From Streptococcus infantis SPAR10 (GTDB taxonomy: Bacteria; Bacillota; Bacilli; Lactobacillales; Streptococcaceae): a stretch of 64,000 nucleotides of DNA. Below, in pieces: positions 28,240 through 40,343 of this stretch; positions within the stretch are counted from its first letter, which is position 1; the number at the start of each line of letters is the position of its first letter. Both the position numbers and the translations under genes were made by a program. The stretch covers positions 62,001 to 126,000 of the forward strand of contig NZ_ALCH01000003.1 in assembly GCF_000279535.1 (NCBI RefSeq), written 5' to 3'. The notes under the pieces are model-generated. The model did no database searches. It was given only the letters and a program-made list of their open reading frames with translations, and was not told where the DNA came from.

Positions 28240-29164
28240 ATCGTTCTCCTACTGCCAAACTTCGTCCAACGCCGTTGAGGAAGGAAGCAATGTCCATTTT
28301 AGGTTTTCCTGCTGGTTGAACCTGTTTGAGAGATAGAGCTCCTTCTGCTGTTGCGACAATCAATTCTTTCTTACCAATGGAGAGTATCTCACCCGGATTC
28401 CCCTGACCTTCTACAGGCAAAGCTTCATAGATTTTGAAGCGTTCTCCCTTGAGGAAGGTATGAGCAACTGGCCATGGATTCATCCCACGGATTTGGTTGA
28501 AAAGTTGACGGTTGGTCTTGTTCCAGTCCAGTTTTTCCTCCTCTGGTTTAATATTTGGTGAGAAAGTTACTTGGCTTGGATCTTGCGGTTGAGGCTGAAT
28601 TTCACCAGCTATATAAGCAGGTAGGGTATCCAAAAGCAAATCACGCCCAACAATGGCCAATTTTTCAAACAAAGTTCCAACATTGTCCTCATCAGTAATG
28701 GGAATACTGCGACGAGAAATCATGTCCCCTGCATCCATTTCCTTGACCATTTCCATAATGGTTACTCCTGCTTCTTCATCACCTTGAATCAAGGCATAAT
28801 GGATAGGAGCTCCACCACGGTGCTTTGGAAGAAGCGAAGCATGAACATTGACTGCAAAATCCATGCTATCAAGGAGTTTACTTGGGAGAAACTGCCCAAA
28901 AGCTGCAGTCACAATCCCGTCAGCTCCCAAATTCATGATAGCTTCCATCTCTGGACTACCTGATAATTTTTCTGGTTGGTAGATAGGCAGACCTGCCTCT
29001 TTGGCAGCTTGTTTCACTGGGGTTTCCTGGATAACTTTTTTACGGCCGACAGCACGATCTGGCTGAGTTACAACCGCTACAATCTCGTAGCGTTCATCTG
29101 ACAAAAGCCCCTTTAAAACAGTTGCTGAAAAATTGGGAGTTCCCATAAAGATTAGTTTTGTCAT
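28229..29164 (-). CDS. fmt: Methionyl-tRNA formyltransferase
   Basis: Formylates initiator Met-tRNA. 311 residues with the hydrolase-like N-terminal domain, the folate motif [14 protein letters not shown] (about 110-123), and a C-terminal tRNA-binding domain. GAAGGAG precedes the ATG. It follows priA by 11 bases. Confidence 0.97.
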   Translation of the reverse strand: MTKLIFMGTPNFSATVLKGLLSDERYEIVAVVTQPDRAVGRKKVIQETPVKQAAKEAGLPIYQPEKLSGSPEMEAIMNLGADGIVTAAFGQFLPSKLLDSMDFAVNVHASLLPKHRGGAPIHYALIQGDEEAGVTIMEMVKEMDAGDMISRRSIPITDEDNVGTLFEKLAIVGRDLLLDTLPAYIAGEIQPQPQDPSQVTFSPNIKPEEEKLDWNKTNRQLFNQIRGMNPWPVAHTFLKGERFKIYEALPVEGQGNPGEILSIGKKELIVATAEGALSLKQVQPAGKPKMDIASFLNGVGRSLAVGERFGD

Positions 29165-29175
29165 CTTTTCTCCTT

Positions 29176-31566
29176 CTATAAAAATTGTTGCGGTTCGTGG
29201 TCAATACTGAGACGAAGTTCGCTATTTTCACGTTCTTGAGTTAGGGCTAAGACCTGATTAAGGGTAGAAGCCAACTCATCTTCTAAACGGTATTTAATCA
29301 AAATTTGGTAGTGGTAGAGGTTATGAGTACGAGCGATAGGTTTTGGCGTCGGACCTAGAATTACACTAGCATCCGATAAACCTGACCGCAAAATCTCCAT
29401 GACTTGATAAGCACGTCTAAGAACCTCTTCTTCTTTTTTATGAGATAAGGTGATTCCAATAGTAAAATAATAAGGTGGATAACCCAACTGATGTCTGATG
29501 CCCATTTCATAGGCATAGAAACCTTCGTAGTCTTGGTCCTTGGCAAATCGTATAGCATAGTGCTGAGGATTATAGGACTGAATCAAGACCTGACCTGCCT
29601 TTTCAGCACGACCGGCGCGACCTGCCACCTGGGTCAAGAGTTGGAAGGTTCTCTCAGAAGAACGGAAATCAGGCAGGTTCAAGGCTGTGTCCGCATTGAG
29701 AACACCAACCAAGGTCACATTTGGAAAATCCAAACCCTTGGCAATCATCTGGGTTCCTAGCAATATGTCCGCTTCACCATTGCCAAATTGTTCAAGTAAA
29801 GCTTGGTGACTGCCCTTTTTACGAGTTGTATCCACATCCATGCGTAGAATGCGTGCCTCTGGAAAGAGTTCCGCTAGCTCATCATAAGCCTTCTGTGTCC
29901 CCGTTCCATAATAGCGAATGCTACGACTCTGACAGTTTGGACAGACATGTGGAATTTCCTTCGTAAAACCACAATAATGACAGTTCATAGTCTTAGTATC
30001 CATATGCAGCGTCAAGGAAATATCGCAGTTTGGACAGGTATCCACGGTCCCACATTCCCGGCACATGACAAAGCTAGAATAACCACGACGATTGAGCATG
30101 AGAACAACCTGCTCTTTTTTATCCAGTCGATCTTGAATGGCCTCAATCAGTGGTGGTGTAAAGTTTGATGTTTCATTCTGCCCGATGTAATCACGGAAGT
30201 CAATCAGTTGAACCTCAGGAATACTTGCTAAAGGATTGGCACGTTGAGTCAGGCGCAGATGTTGATAAACGCCTTTTCCAGCACGCGCACGGCTTTCTAG
30301 ACTTGGTGTTGCAGAACCAAGAACTAGGGCAGCTTGATTGTACTGGGCACGTAAAAGAGCCACATCTCTAGCATGATAACGAGGATTGCTGTCTTGCTTA
30401 TAGCTAGCCTCATGCTCTTCATCGATAATGATAACACCTAGATTTTTCAAAGGTGCAAAAATAGCAGACCTAGCCCCAACAACTACCTGAGCATCTCCAC
30501 GCTCCACCTTGCGCCATTCATCGTACTTTTCACCATTTGACAAGCCTGAGTGGAGGATGGCAACTTGCTCACCAAAACGAGCAATAAAGCGCTCGGTCAT
30601 TTGAGGTGTCAGAGAGATCTCTGGAACTAGAACAATCGCTGTTTTTCCCATATCTAAGGCACCTTGGATAATCTGCAGGTAAACCTCGGTTTTCCCACTT
30701 CCTGTAATTCCTTGTAGAAGAAATGGAGGATGTTTCTTTCCAATCGCTCCAACAACCGCCTCACAGGCTAGTTTTTGCTCTGGGTTTAACTCTAAGGCTT
30801 GATTTGACTCGATTCCTTCAAAGTAGGCAGCTGAACGTTGAACTTCCTTTTGAAGAATCGTCAAAGCACCCTGTTCCACAAAGAAGTTGACTTGTTCACG
30901 AGAGTAATGTTCTAACAAAGTAGCCAAAGGAGTACTTTCTGGATGTGCTACTAAATAATCTCGCAGTTCCAATTTCTTCTTGGCACGGTTTGAGATTTCT
31001 AGCTTTTCTAATTTGTCAAGATTCACTTGAACCCAAGACTGTGTTTTGACTTTCTTCTGATCCACAGCCTGATACTCGAGTTTCAAAAGCCCTTTTCGAG
31101 TCAAGCGCATCATCTCGGCCTGCTTTTTCAAGTCAAGCGATGAAAAGGCTAGAGATTCTTGCGAACCGAATAAGCGCTCCTTATCCTCCTGACTCAAGCC
31201 TTCCAGAGGATAGAGGATTTTATCATAGCTAGAATTCAAAAATCCTGGAAGCATGGCTTTAAGAATAGAAATCTTGTATGAAAAAACTGACTTACGTAGT
31301 TCTTCAGCCAACCAGAGTTGTTCCTCCGTTAAGACAGGAGAAAAATCCAGCACCTCAGCAATTTCTTTCAAGTCTTCATCTGCCATTTCCGATTCTTGTT
31401 CCATTCCAAGAACAATCCCTTGAATCAAGCGATTGGCCTTCCCAAAAGGCACATGAACCCGCATACCAACTTCCAGCATGTCTACAAATTCCTCAGGGAC
31501 CTTGTAACTGTATGGTTGGTCCGTCTGCATCAAGGGAACATCCACAATGATTTTCGCAATAGCCAT
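29176..31566 (-). CDS. priA: Primosomal protein N' (replication restart helicase)
   Basis: Superfamily 2 helicase of 796 residues that reloads the replisome at stalled forks. Walker A is [11 protein letters not shown] and Walker B is IIDEEHE. A zinc-binding insert with eight Cys (CRECG...CPNC...CHYC...CPNC) lies between the helicase lobes. GGGAGGTGAGG precedes the ATG. First gene of priA-fmt-rsmB-phpP-stkP. Confidence 0.97.
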   Translation of the reverse strand: MAIAKIIVDVPLMQTDQPYSYKVPEEFVDMLEVGMRVHVPFGKANRLIQGIVLGMEQESEMADEDLKEIAEVLDFSPVLTEEQLWLAEELRKSVFSYKISILKAMLPGFLNSSYDKILYPLEGLSQEDKERLFGSQESLAFSSLDLKKQAEMMRLTRKGLLKLEYQAVDQKKVKTQSWVQVNLDKLEKLEISNRAKKKLELRDYLVAHPESTPLATLLEHYSREQVNFFVEQGALTILQKEVQRSAAYFEGIESNQALELNPEQKLACEAVVGAIGKKHPPFLLQGITGSGKTEVYLQIIQGALDMGKTAIVLVPEISLTPQMTERFIARFGEQVAILHSGLSNGEKYDEWRKVERGDAQVVVGARSAIFAPLKNLGVIIIDEEHEASYKQDSNPRYHARDVALLRAQYNQAALVLGSATPSLESRARAGKGVYQHLRLTQRANPLASIPEVQLIDFRDYIGQNETSNFTPPLIEAIQDRLDKKEQVVLMLNRRGYSSFVMCRECGTVDTCPNCDISLTLHMDTKTMNCHYCGFTKEIPHVCPNCQSRSIRYYGTGTQKAYDELAELFPEARILRMDVDTTRKKGSHQALLEQFGNGEADILLGTQMIAKGLDFPNVTLVGVLNADTALNLPDFRSSERTFQLLTQVAGRAGRAEKAGQVLIQSYNPQHYAIRFAKDQDYEGFYAYEMGIRHQLGYPPYYFTIGITLSHKKEEEVLRRAYQVMEILRSGLSDASVILGPTPKPIARTHNLYHYQILIKYRLEDELASTLNQVLALTQERENSELRLSIDHEPQQFL

Positions 31567-31650
31567 ATCCTCACCTCCCTCTCTTCTTAAATCGTTTCAA
31601 TTGATTGAGTATTCTTGCAATAGAAAAAATAAGATTGAGTCCCCCCAACC

Positions 31651-31965
31651 TTAAATTTTTTCACCTTCTTCTTTTTCTTTCGCGATTTGCTCTTTGATTT
31701 TCTTTTCTTCTTCTTCTCTCAATCGTCTTTCTTCTTCGATACGACGACGAACAGCTTCGCGTTTTCCTTCTGGATCTGGGTGGATGGTTACATTCCCTGA
31801 TTCAATTTCTTCCAAGGCACGAAGTGTAGATTTTTCAGATTTGAATTCTTGTGTTGGAGTTGCTCCAGCTTCTAATTCGTGAGCACGTTTTGCTTCCAAG
31901 ATGACGAGTGAATATTTTGATGGTACCTTGTCAAGCAAGGTATCAATAGAGGGTTTAAGCATCAT
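31651..31965 (-). CDS. rpoZ: RNA polymerase omega subunit
   Basis: 104 residues. The N-terminal half ([13 protein letters not shown], then [15 protein letters not shown]) is the omega fold that stabilises the beta' subunit. The C-terminal third is a highly charged Glu/Lys/Arg helix, as in other streptococcal omegas. It follows gmk by 24 bases, the usual gmk-rpoZ pair. Confidence 0.96.
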   Translation of the reverse strand: MMLKPSIDTLLDKVPSKYSLVILEAKRAHELEAGATPTQEFKSEKSTLRALEEIESGNVTIHPDPEGKREAVRRRIEEERRLREEEEKKIKEQIAKEKEEGEKI

Positions 31966-31989
31966 TTGTTTGTACCTGTTTTCTATAGT

Positions 31990-32686
<697 letters not shown>

Positions 32687-32714
32687 TGCTTACTACAATC
32701 TTTCTATCTAGTGT

Positions 32715-32747
32715 AACAAAAAAGCAGTAATTTTTCAACTGCTCTTT
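32715..32747 (-). terminator. Terminator of rny
   Basis: AGCAGT / ACTGCT stem followed by six T on the minus strand, six bases past the rny stop. Confidence 0.85.
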
Positions 32748-32752
32748 CTTAT

Positions 32753-34366
32753 TTATTTTGCATAATCAACTGCACGAAGTTCACGAATCACGGTTACCTT
32801 GATATTTCCTGGGTAATCGAGGTTGCTTTCGATTTTCTCACGAACTTTGTGAGCTAAGATTGTGACCTTATCGTCCTTGATTTGACCTGGATTTACCATA
32901 ATTCGGATTTCACGACCAGCTTGAAGGGCAAAGCTATTTTGAACTCCTTCAAAGCTATTAGCGATTTCTTCTAAATCATGGAGACGTTTGATGTAGCTTT
33001 CAAGTGATTCGCTACGAGCTCCTGGACGGGCTGCACTTAAGGCATCCGCTGCAGCAACGAGAACTGCAATCACACTTTCAGGCTCTACATCTCCGTGGTG
33101 ACTAGCAATCGTGTTAATCACAACTGGATGCTCTTTGTACTTGCGAGCTAATTCAGTACCAATCTCAACGTGGCTGCCTTCTACTTCTCGGTCAATGGCT
33201 TTACCAATATCGTGAAGGAATCCTGCACGGCGGGCAAGAGCTGCATTTTCACCAAGTTCGCTAGCCATGATACCAGCTAACTTAGCCACTTCGATTGAGT
33301 GTCGCAAGACATTTTGTCCGTATGAAGTACGGAACTGCAGGCGACCCATGATCTTCATCAAGTCAGGGTGAAGGTTTGGTGCACCGATTTCGTAGGCTGC
33401 AGCTTCACCATATTCACGAATTCTGTTATCAATTTCTTGACGGTTTTTCTCAACCAACTCTTCGATACGAGCTGGGTGAATTCGCCCATCCTTAAGTAAG
33501 GTTTCCATCGTCATACGGGCAATCTCACGGCGGATAGGATCAAAACCTGACAAGGTTACCACTTCTGGCGTATCATCAATGATGACATCAACCCCTGTCA
33601 AACTTTCAAAGGTACGGATGTTACGACCTTCACGACCAATGATACGACCTTTCATAGTATCATCAGGCAGATGAACTGTCGAGTTGGTAGACTCAGCTAC
33701 ATACTCACCAGCAATTCTCTGCATGGCTTGGGATAAAATATCCTTAGCAAGCTTATCTGAACGTTCCTTGACTTCTTGCTCCGCCTCACGAATGCGGCTA
33801 GCAATTTCCTTGGTCAAGTCTTCTTCTGTTTGGGCTAAGATAATATCTTTTGCCTCTGACTGTGTCAGACTTCCGACACGCTCTAGTTCTGCTTGCTTTT
33901 GCTTTTCAATTTCCTCTAGTTGCTCTTCACGTGCATCAAGGTTTTTTGCTCTATCAGAAATACTTTGTTCTTTTTGTTCAAGTGTTTTTTCTTTGTTCGT
34001 CAAATTATCGTCTTTACGGTCAAGGCTCGTAGCTCTCTCCGTCAAACGACTTTCGATTTGCTTGAGTTCTTGACGCTCCGACTTAAATTCAGCGTCCACT
34101 TCTTCGCGGTATTTTCTGGCTTCCTCTTTAGCCTCCAATAGTGCTTCTTTTTTAAGGGATTTGCTTTCGCTCTTGGCTTCATTTAGTAATAAATCCGCTT
34201 CGCGCTCAGCTTGTCCTCGTAAATTAGTTGCTTCTTGTTCAGCATTTAAAAGCATCAACTCTGCAGCCTCTTGTGATGATTTCATCTTGACTGAGATGCT
34301 GACATATCCAATGACTAAACCAATGATGACGGCAAAAACAACTATAACAATTGTCATAATTTCCAT
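32753..34366 (-). CDS. rny: Ribonuclease Y
   Basis: Membrane-anchored endoribonuclease that starts mRNA decay. 537 residues: an N-terminal membrane segment (about 5-27), a long charged coiled coil (about 30-215), a KH domain with [12 protein letters not shown], then an HD domain with [10 protein letters not shown]. Layout and length are typical. Monocistronic, with a terminator. Confidence 0.97.
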   Translation of the reverse strand: MEIMTIVIVVFAVIIGLVIGYVSISVKMKSSQEAAELMLLNAEQEATNLRGQAEREADLLLNEAKSESKSLKKEALLEAKEEARKYREEVDAEFKSERQELKQIESRLTERATSLDRKDDNLTNKEKTLEQKEQSISDRAKNLDAREEQLEEIEKQKQAELERVGSLTQSEAKDIILAQTEEDLTKEIASRIREAEQEVKERSDKLAKDILSQAMQRIAGEYVAESTNSTVHLPDDTMKGRIIGREGRNIRTFESLTGVDVIIDDTPEVVTLSGFDPIRREIARMTMETLLKDGRIHPARIEELVEKNRQEIDNRIREYGEAAAYEIGAPNLHPDLMKIMGRLQFRTSYGQNVLRHSIEVAKLAGIMASELGENAALARRAGFLHDIGKAIDREVEGSHVEIGTELARKYKEHPVVINTIASHHGDVEPESVIAVLVAAADALSAARPGARSESLESYIKRLHDLEEIANSFEGVQNSFALQAGREIRIMVNPGQIKDDKVTILAHKVREKIESNLDYPGNIKVTVIRELRAVDYAK

Positions 34367-34558
34367 GTTTTTACCTCAATTTATTTGTTTATCTGAATGA
34401 CATGCATTCTTATACATTTTACCACAAAAAAATATTTTTAACAAACCTTAAATGGAAGTTGTTATAGTTATTTTTAGGAGCAATATCTTCATTTTCCTTA
34501 GTAAAATAAGCTTCTTAAACCTAACTATTTTTTAAAAGAATTTTTTTGCAAAAAATAA

Positions 34559-34588
34559 GAAAAAAGTCCACCTCACAGTAGACTTAGT
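34559..34588 (-). terminator. Terminator of tmcAL
   Basis: AAGTCTAC / GTGGACTT stem (one G-U pair) followed by six T on the minus strand. The stem overlaps the tmcAL stop codon region. Confidence 0.75.
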
Positions 34589-35681
34589 TTGTTTCGATTC
34601 TGATTGGCACTCTGCCAAAATTTTGTTCTGCGATACTCGGGTATCCCAGTTGATAGATTTGGTCTGCCTTTTGGGTTATGGCATCCCAGGGTTCTTTACC
34701 GATTCGGCTAACTAGATTGACCTGCTCCTTGAGAGTTTTAAGGTGTTGTCTGCCTTTTTCGGTAAAACCTAGGACATGAATGGCTTCTGGCAAGTCACTT
34801 TCTCTAGCCTGCACCAAGATATAGGTCAAGAGGCGTCGCACACGCGCCTTGGTGTAGCGTTTGGTAGCCACTAACTCAACCAATTCCTCAATAGATTTTG
34901 CTATTTTGATGGCTTCCTTAATACGCACAGCCATTTCTTGATTGACCTGATAAATAGTACTTAAATCTGGATTTGACAAGATTTGATAGCGTAAAAGTGA
35001 AAAATAATTTCCCCAGCTCACCTTACTCGCCTGCTCAAAAATAGTAACAGAAGGCATAAAGCGTTCTAAGAAATCTGAGTCTGATTGGTGCTGACGGAGG
35101 GCTGTCGCCGAAGCAAAGTCCACATCCTTGTCCACAGAATGATATCCTGCTCCCTGACGTTGAATTGGATGAAGTTTGATGTTTCGTCCAGCAACTGCCT
35201 TGGCGTAGGCAAGAGCAAGAACATGATTGGGCGTATCACCCGAAAAATCAAGACCTGCAAATTCCTTCCACATAGCTTGCGTTTTCTGAGGGTAGGAGAG
35301 GGAATCAGGTAGATTTTCTACAAATTTCTCCATCTCTTGACCACACTCTGCGTATAAGTCAGCAATTTTCTGGTAATCTAGAACTTCCTCTGTCCCAAAA
35401 GCTAGGCTGTCAATTCCTAACTGCGCCAAGATATCTACTGCTCCTTGTCCAAAGAAATCTGCTGCCTGAACACTGACTAAAAAGGGCAATTCCACTACCA
35501 AGTCTGCTCCATTCTCCAGTGCCATTTGAGCCCTTGTCCACTTGTCCACGATAGCAGGCTCTCCACGCTGCATGAAATTCCCAGACATGGCAACGATTTT
35601 CAGCCCATCCGCCTGTTCTAGCAGGTATTTGTGGCCATTATGAAAAGGATTGAACTCTGCGATAATACCTGTAATGGTCAT
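34584..35681 (-). CDS. tmcAL: tRNA(Met) cytidine acetate ligase (YlbM)
   Basis: Nucleotidyltransferase-like protein of 365 residues that makes ac4C34 on elongator tRNA-Met. The N-terminal [15 protein letters not shown] carries the HxGH-type adenylate motif, followed by [12 protein letters not shown], both hallmarks of TmcAL. GGAG lies before the ATG. It follows the methyltransferase gene by nine bases. Confidence 0.93.
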   Translation of the reverse strand: MTITGIIAEFNPFHNGHKYLLEQADGLKIVAMSGNFMQRGEPAIVDKWTRAQMALENGADLVVELPFLVSVQAADFFGQGAVDILAQLGIDSLAFGTEEVLDYQKIADLYAECGQEMEKFVENLPDSLSYPQKTQAMWKEFAGLDFSGDTPNHVLALAYAKAVAGRNIKLHPIQRQGAGYHSVDKDVDFASATALRQHQSDSDFLERFMPSVTIFEQASKVSWGNYFSLLRYQILSNPDLSTIYQVNQEMAVRIKEAIKIAKSIEELVELVATKRYTKARVRRLLTYILVQARESDLPEAIHVLGFTEKGRQHLKTLKEQVNLVSRIGKEPWDAITQKADQIYQLGYPSIAEQNFGRVPIRIETN

Positions 35682-35690
35682 GATATTCTC

Positions 35691-36431
35691 CTACTTCTGC
35701 GCGACAAAAAACCAACGGGTGCTGGTTTCTGTAGGCTCCTTATCCTCAAAGTCAGCATAAAGCTTGAAGGATTTGAAACCAGCTTGTTCTAACAGAATAT
35801 CATAGGTCAAGACCTCATAAGTCCGCTCCTCATGAACTTCGTCGTGACGACTAAAGGAACCATCCGCTTCCTTGATAAAAAAGGTCAACTCATGCACGAT
35901 AGAATGTGGTGCTGCATCCTCGTAGGTATCCCAGAGCATGGCAAAGTCTTCTGCATTTTCATGATAGGAATAACCTGGGAAAACTTCATCAGTCTGGTAA
36001 GTCGAATGCACGTCAAAGATGAAAACTCCGTCTTCGTTTAGAGCATTGTAAACTTCTTTGAAGACGTCTCCCACTTCTACCTCGTCCTGCATGTAGCAGA
36101 TAGAGTCCGAATAGCAGGTCACAAAGTCATATTTACCGGCCTTGGACAAATCCAGCATATTGCCTTCAATAAAATCAATCTTTTGCTTGGCTGAAGCCGC
36201 TCTCTTCTCAGCAATCTTCAACATGTCCGCGCTCAAGTCCAGTCCAGTCACTTCAAAACCAGCCTGAGAAAAGCGCACTGACTGGATGCCTGTTCCACAA
36301 GCCAATTCCAAGAGTTTCTTTCTCTCCTTAGTCTTTGGCAAATGACGGAGGGAAAAATCCGTCCATTTATCGTATAAACTATCATCCATCACAGCATCGT
36401 AAACAGCCGCAAAAGTCTCGTATGTTGCCAT
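35691..36431 (-). CDS. Class I SAM-dependent methyltransferase
   Basis: 246-residue protein with motif I LELACGTGIQSVRF and the following acidic loop TGLDLSADML, so SAM binding is clear. ATG 36431 (MATYETFAAVYD) is the family N-terminus; 15 further codons upstream are open but unconvincing and neither has a good ribosome site. This gene habitually follows rsfS in streptococci. The substrate is unknown. Confidence 0.85.
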   Translation of the reverse strand: MATYETFAAVYDAVMDDSLYDKWTDFSLRHLPKTKERKKLLELACGTGIQSVRFSQAGFEVTGLDLSADMLKIAEKRAASAKQKIDFIEGNMLDLSKAGKYDFVTCYSDSICYMQDEVEVGDVFKEVYNALNEDGVFIFDVHSTYQTDEVFPGYSYHENAEDFAMLWDTYEDAAPHSIVHELTFFIKEADGSFSRHDEVHEERTYEVLTYDILLEQAGFKSFKLYADFEDKEPTETSTRWFFVAQK

Positions 36432-36502
36432 AATCATGATACCAAGAGCATCTCTGGAAATACCTCTCGCTCTCACCTTTCTAACGATTTTCTTCTAAAT
36501 TA

Positions 36503-36535
36503 AGCAAAGAAACTCAGTTGACTGCAACTGAGTTC
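36503..36535 (-). terminator. Hairpin/terminator after rsfS
   Basis: Perfect AACTCAGTTG / CAACTGAGTT stem with a 4-base loop, followed by TTTCTTTGCTT, between rsfS and the methyltransferase gene. The interrupted T run suggests partial termination. Confidence 0.65.
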
Positions 36536-36540
36536 ATCTC

Positions 36541-36894
<354 letters not shown>

Positions 36895-37488
36895 TTAGTC
36901 CTCTTTCAAATAGTGCACATAGGCGTTATAGGTTTCAAGGGTTTGGGGATAGATGGGAAATCCCTGGTGAGCCAAATGTTCGACAGTGCGAGCTGTTTCA
37001 TAAGCTACTGCCTTATTGAGTGACAAACTTGCAATCTCACGCGCCTGGTCCACACCTGGAAAGGCACGATTATGCTCGATGTAATCTGCGACGTAGATAA
37101 CCTTATCAAGATCCATCATCTGACCAGCTCCAACTGTATGAATTTCAATAGCTCGTAGGATTTCAGAATCTTGTAAATCCAAATCTTCCTGAATCTTGTA
37201 GATACCGACCATGCCATGCCAGACATTATTGCCCCAGTTTTTAAGATCAGAGTCAAGTTGATAACGATCTATCAAGTCTAAAAATTCTTGATCTGATAAC
37301 TTTTTAGCATAGTCATGAAGGAGACCAGCTAAACCAGCTTTCTCAACATCCACACCAAAGCGCTGAGCCAATTCTATGGCTGCACGCTCTACACCCAAAC
37401 AATGGGTTAGGCGTTTCTCGGGTAGAAGCTCTGCCATTTTCCCCAACAATTCCTCTCGTGAACAGTTGATGTAGTCTTGATATGCCAT
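36895..37488 (-). CDS. yqeK: YqeK family HD-domain hydrolase
   Basis: 197-residue HD protein with His in HCLGVERAA and the metal motif LLHDYAKKL. Family members hydrolyse diadenosine tetraphosphate symmetrically. One-base overlap with nadD (TAATG). Confidence 0.93.
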   Translation of the reverse strand: MAYQDYINCSREELLGKMAELLPEKRLTHCLGVERAAIELAQRFGVDVEKAGLAGLLHDYAKKLSDQEFLDLIDRYQLDSDLKNWGNNVWHGMVGIYKIQEDLDLQDSEILRAIEIHTVGAGQMMDLDKVIYVADYIEHNRAFPGVDQAREIASLSLNKAVAYETARTVEHLAHQGFPIYPQTLETYNAYVHYLKED

Positions 37489-38117
37489 TAGTAGAGACCT
37501 TCTTTCTCGATATAGTCTAGCACTGGTTTGGGTAGGAGAAAGTTAGGTGTTCGTCCTTGGGCGATGAAATCACGTACCATACTGGATGAAATATCCATAA
37601 GAGGCACATCTACCCAAATGACTGGATAAGAAGTCCCAGCCTTGTAGCGTGGTCGTTGAACTCCTACAAACTGAACGAGGTCGACCAATTCATCAATTCT
37701 GTACCACTTAGGCAGATAGTCTACCATGTCAGCACCGATGATAAAGTAATAATCTGTATCTGGATTCTTCTCTGTCAAAATCTTCATGGTGTCGTAGGTA
37801 TAGGAAATACCCTTACGCTCCAGCTCGATGGTCTCAATAGCTAAACCTTCGATTCCGTCAATTGCCAATTCAAGCATCTTGAGGCGGTGGTGTTCAGAAA
37901 TGGTTTCCTTTTTGTCTACGTGAGGTGGTTGGTATTCAGGCATAAGCAGCACTTGATCCAATCCCAACTGTTGGCGCACTTGGTCTGCGACGATAAGGTG
38001 GGCATTGTGAACAGGGTTAAAATTTCCCCCTAAGATTCCAACTTGCTTACGTTTTTTATCCTTGATTTCTGGCTCTAACTCCACTTTTGTAAAGGGAGTT
38101 AATAATTCGATTGCCAT
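37488..38117 (-). CDS. nadD: Nicotinate-nucleotide adenylyltransferase
   Basis: Converts nicotinate mononucleotide to deamido-NAD. 209 residues; the nucleotidyltransferase motif [12 protein letters not shown] (about residues 29-40) and the C-terminal [10 protein letters not shown] are visible. Part of the yqeG-yqeH-yhbY-nadD-yqeK-rsfS run. Confidence 0.96.
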   Translation of the reverse strand: MAIELLTPFTKVELEPEIKDKKRKQVGILGGNFNPVHNAHLIVADQVRQQLGLDQVLLMPEYQPPHVDKKETISEHHRLKMLELAIDGIEGLAIETIELERKGISYTYDTMKILTEKNPDTDYYFIIGADMVDYLPKWYRIDELVDLVQFVGVQRPRYKAGTSYPVIWVDVPLMDISSSMVRDFIAQGRTPNFLLPKPVLDYIEKEGLY

Positions 38118-38165
38118 AGGCTAATCTCCTTTAGTCTTCTGTAAAAACAGTTTGGGAGTATATGC

Positions 38166-38477
38166 TTAGATTTCTTTGACTCTTTTAGAAATCTTGCGAT
38201 TTTCTTTCTTACTTGATTGTTTATACAAAATCAAGATACGACCAATTTTTTGTACTGTATCCACACCGATTTCTTCTTCCAAGATTTCAGCTACTTCGTG
38301 GATGTTTTCATCTGTGTTTTGCAAGAGAGTAACCTTGATCAATTCGCGGGCGTCAAGTGCCTGACGAACGCTGGTTTTGATTTGGTCGTTGAGTCCATTT
38401 TTCCCGATTTGAATAATGGGTTTGAGGGTGTGTGCCTGGCTGTTGAGGAAGGCACGTTGTTTTGATGTTAATGACAT
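38166..38477 (-). CDS. yhbY: Ribosome assembly RNA-binding protein YhbY
   Basis: 103 residues, a single CRM/KH-like domain. It contains LKPIIQIGKNGLND, the GxxG-type loop that contacts 50S precursors. Expressed with the YqeH GTPase in ribosome biogenesis. No obvious Shine-Dalgarno; the upstream intergenic space holds a repeat element. Confidence 0.95.
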   Translation of the reverse strand: MSLTSKQRAFLNSQAHTLKPIIQIGKNGLNDQIKTSVRQALDARELIKVTLLQNTDENIHEVAEILEEEIGVDTVQKIGRILILYKQSSKKENRKISKRVKEI

Positions 38478-38502
38478 AATTCATTTAAAAGAGTTTCTTT
38501 TT

Positions 38503-38635
38503 ATACTTTTCTGAAGTGGTGACGGACGTCAGCAAAGTCCTCTGGACTTTCATGACTAAAATTTGAACCTAAGGTCTCAAATTTTCCGCAGTTGGTACAA
38601 TCACTTGTACCAACTAACACCACGGCGAAAAGTAT
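38503..38635. repeat. MITE-like element with terminal inverted repeats, inside an operon
   Basis: 133 bases with terminal inverted repeats (ATACTTTTC..GTGGTG, 16 of 18 matching). TA occurs just outside CTTTTC/GAAAAG at both ends, as expected for TA-target insertion. Three internal stem-loops are perfect or nearly so: AAAGTCC-TCT-GGACTTT, AATTTGAACC..GGT.TCAAATT, and GTTGGTACAA-TCAC-TTGTACCAAC. It resembles the RUP class of streptococcal small mobile repeats, but I cannot confirm the family. It separates yqeH from yhbY. Confidence 0.7.
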
Positions 38636-38690
38636 CTTCTATGGGCTCGTAATGCTCATCTTTATAAAGACAACTCTTTCCTTTCTGTGT

Positions 38691-39797
38691 TTAAATAATT
38701 GCTTTTCGTGTGACGACTGCGACGCCTTCTGGTGCCCAGACGGCTACTTTGGCAGTTCCTGTTACACGGATCCAGCCTAGTCCTGAGATAACGAGGTCAG
38801 TCTTATCCTTGATAGTAAAGACATGCTGGACCAGTTTTGGAAAGTCTTCTTTTTCCTTGTTATTTGGTGGTGTAAGGAGGGTTCCAAGGTGCTTATCGTA
38901 AAAATCACTCGCTCCTTCAAGCTTGGTACGATGAAGTTTGAGTTCATTATCAAAGAAAGCTGTGAAACCTTGTTTTTCTCCTGCAATGAAATCAAAACGT
39001 CCCAAACCACCTAAAAAGAGAGTTTGCTCAGGATTGAGCTGGTAGGTTTTAGGTTTGATTTCCTTTTTAGGACTGACATACTTGAGGTTTTTGGCCGTCA
39101 AGTAGTGGGCCATCTGATGACGATGGATAATTCCTGGTGTATCATAGATATAAGAACCATCATCAAGTGGGATCTCAATCTTATCTAAGGTTGTCCCTGG
39201 GAAACGTGATGTTGTAATGACGTTCTGGTCACCCGTAATTTCCTGGATAATGGCGTTGATAAGAGTTGATTTCCCAACATTGGTAACCCCAACTACATAG
39301 ACGTCACGCCCCTTACGGTAGTGCTCAATTTTATCAATGACTTCCTTGATAGCATGCTTATTTTGTGCTGAAGTCAGGACGACATCGACTGGACGAAGAC
39401 CCTCCTCATGGGCACGTTCCATGAGCCATTGACTAATCTTACCTGGTTTAACAGACTTAGGTAGGATGTCTTTTTTATTTCCAACCAAGATCACATCATT
39501 GCCTGATACAAAGCGAGGCAAGCCTGGGATAACAGAGCCATTAAAGTCAAAGATATCAATAACATTGACCACCAAGGCATCACTGTCTCCCACCTCGTGC
39601 AAGAGTTTTAGGAAATCATCATCCGTCAGTTGCACATCTGTGATTTCATTGTAATGACGAAGACGAAAACAACGTTGGCAATAAACTTCACCAGTCTCCA
39701 AACCTTTTTCGAGTGCTGACTGAGGCGTAAAACCAAGACCAGTCTTATCTGTCGTCTGAATGGTTGATCCACAGCCAATACAGAGAATTTCTTCCAT
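38691..39797 (-). CDS. yqeH: Ribosome biogenesis GTPase YqeH
   Basis: Circularly permuted GTPase of 368 residues needed for 30S assembly. It has an N-terminal zinc finger (CIGCG...CQRCF), then G4 NKKD, then G1 GVTNVGKST, then G3 DTPG, the permuted order. A C-terminal NNK/treble-clef-like domain follows. Spaced two bases from yqeG. Confidence 0.96.
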   Translation of the reverse strand: MEEILCIGCGSTIQTTDKTGLGFTPQSALEKGLETGEVYCQRCFRLRHYNEITDVQLTDDDFLKLLHEVGDSDALVVNVIDIFDFNGSVIPGLPRFVSGNDVILVGNKKDILPKSVKPGKISQWLMERAHEEGLRPVDVVLTSAQNKHAIKEVIDKIEHYRKGRDVYVVGVTNVGKSTLINAIIQEITGDQNVITTSRFPGTTLDKIEIPLDDGSYIYDTPGIIHRHQMAHYLTAKNLKYVSPKKEIKPKTYQLNPEQTLFLGGLGRFDFIAGEKQGFTAFFDNELKLHRTKLEGASDFYDKHLGTLLTPPNNKEKEDFPKLVQHVFTIKDKTDLVISGLGWIRVTGTAKVAVWAPEGVAVVTRKAII

Positions 39798-39799
39798 AG

Positions 39800-40327
39800 T
39801 TAGATTCCTTTTTTATATGTGATAGGCCCGTACTTTTCAGTGATATGTTTCATGACACGGCGCTCACGAGCGCGGTTAAACTTCGTTTTGATAGAGTCGT
39901 GCTGAACTAAGGGCTTGACCAAAATCGAACGAATACCAGCACGGTGAGCCGCTCGAATATCCGTCATGAGCTGATCCCCAACCATGACCACTTCGTTTTT
40001 CTCATAGTGGAATTCCTTCATGGCACGATCAATCCCGAAAGTAAAGGGCTTCAAAGCCCAATAAACATAGTCAATCCCAAATTTTTCAACCGCACGTTGA
40101 ACTCTTTTTTTAGAGTTGTTAGAAACCACGATGATACGAATACCAGCATCACGAAGGTCATGTAACCATTGCTTCATCTCTGGAGTCCCATCAGGGTTAT
40201 TCCAAGCAATCAGAGTGTTGTCCAAATCCACCAAAACAGCTTTGATCCCTTGGTTTTTCAGGCTTTGGACTGTCAAATCATAAACTGCTTCTACAGCAAA
40301 GTCTGGCATGTAATTTTCAATCGCCAT
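39800..40327 (-). CDS. yqeG: YqeG family HAD IIIA-type phosphatase
   Basis: 175 residues. HAD motif I is DLDNTLIAW, motif II is VVSNN, and motif IV is MVGDQLMTDI. The biological substrate is not established from sequence. It leads the yqeG-yqeH-yhbY-nadD-yqeK-rsfS run. Confidence 0.93.
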   Translation of the reverse strand: MAIENYMPDFAVEAVYDLTVQSLKNQGIKAVLVDLDNTLIAWNNPDGTPEMKQWLHDLRDAGIRIIVVSNNSKKRVQRAVEKFGIDYVYWALKPFTFGIDRAMKEFHYEKNEVVMVGDQLMTDIRAAHRAGIRSILVKPLVQHDSIKTKFNRARERRVMKHITEKYGPITYKKGI

Positions 40328-40343
40328 TCTGGCTCCTTCTCTT

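Noticed and set aside
38503..38635. Considered as a BOX element
   Set aside because: It lacks the boxA/boxC sequences I know; ends and internal stems are different, so only a MITE-like label is given.
38478..38690. A small gene between yqeH and yhbY
   Set aside because: The sequence is fully explained by the inverted-repeat element; open frames there are short and lack ribosome sites.
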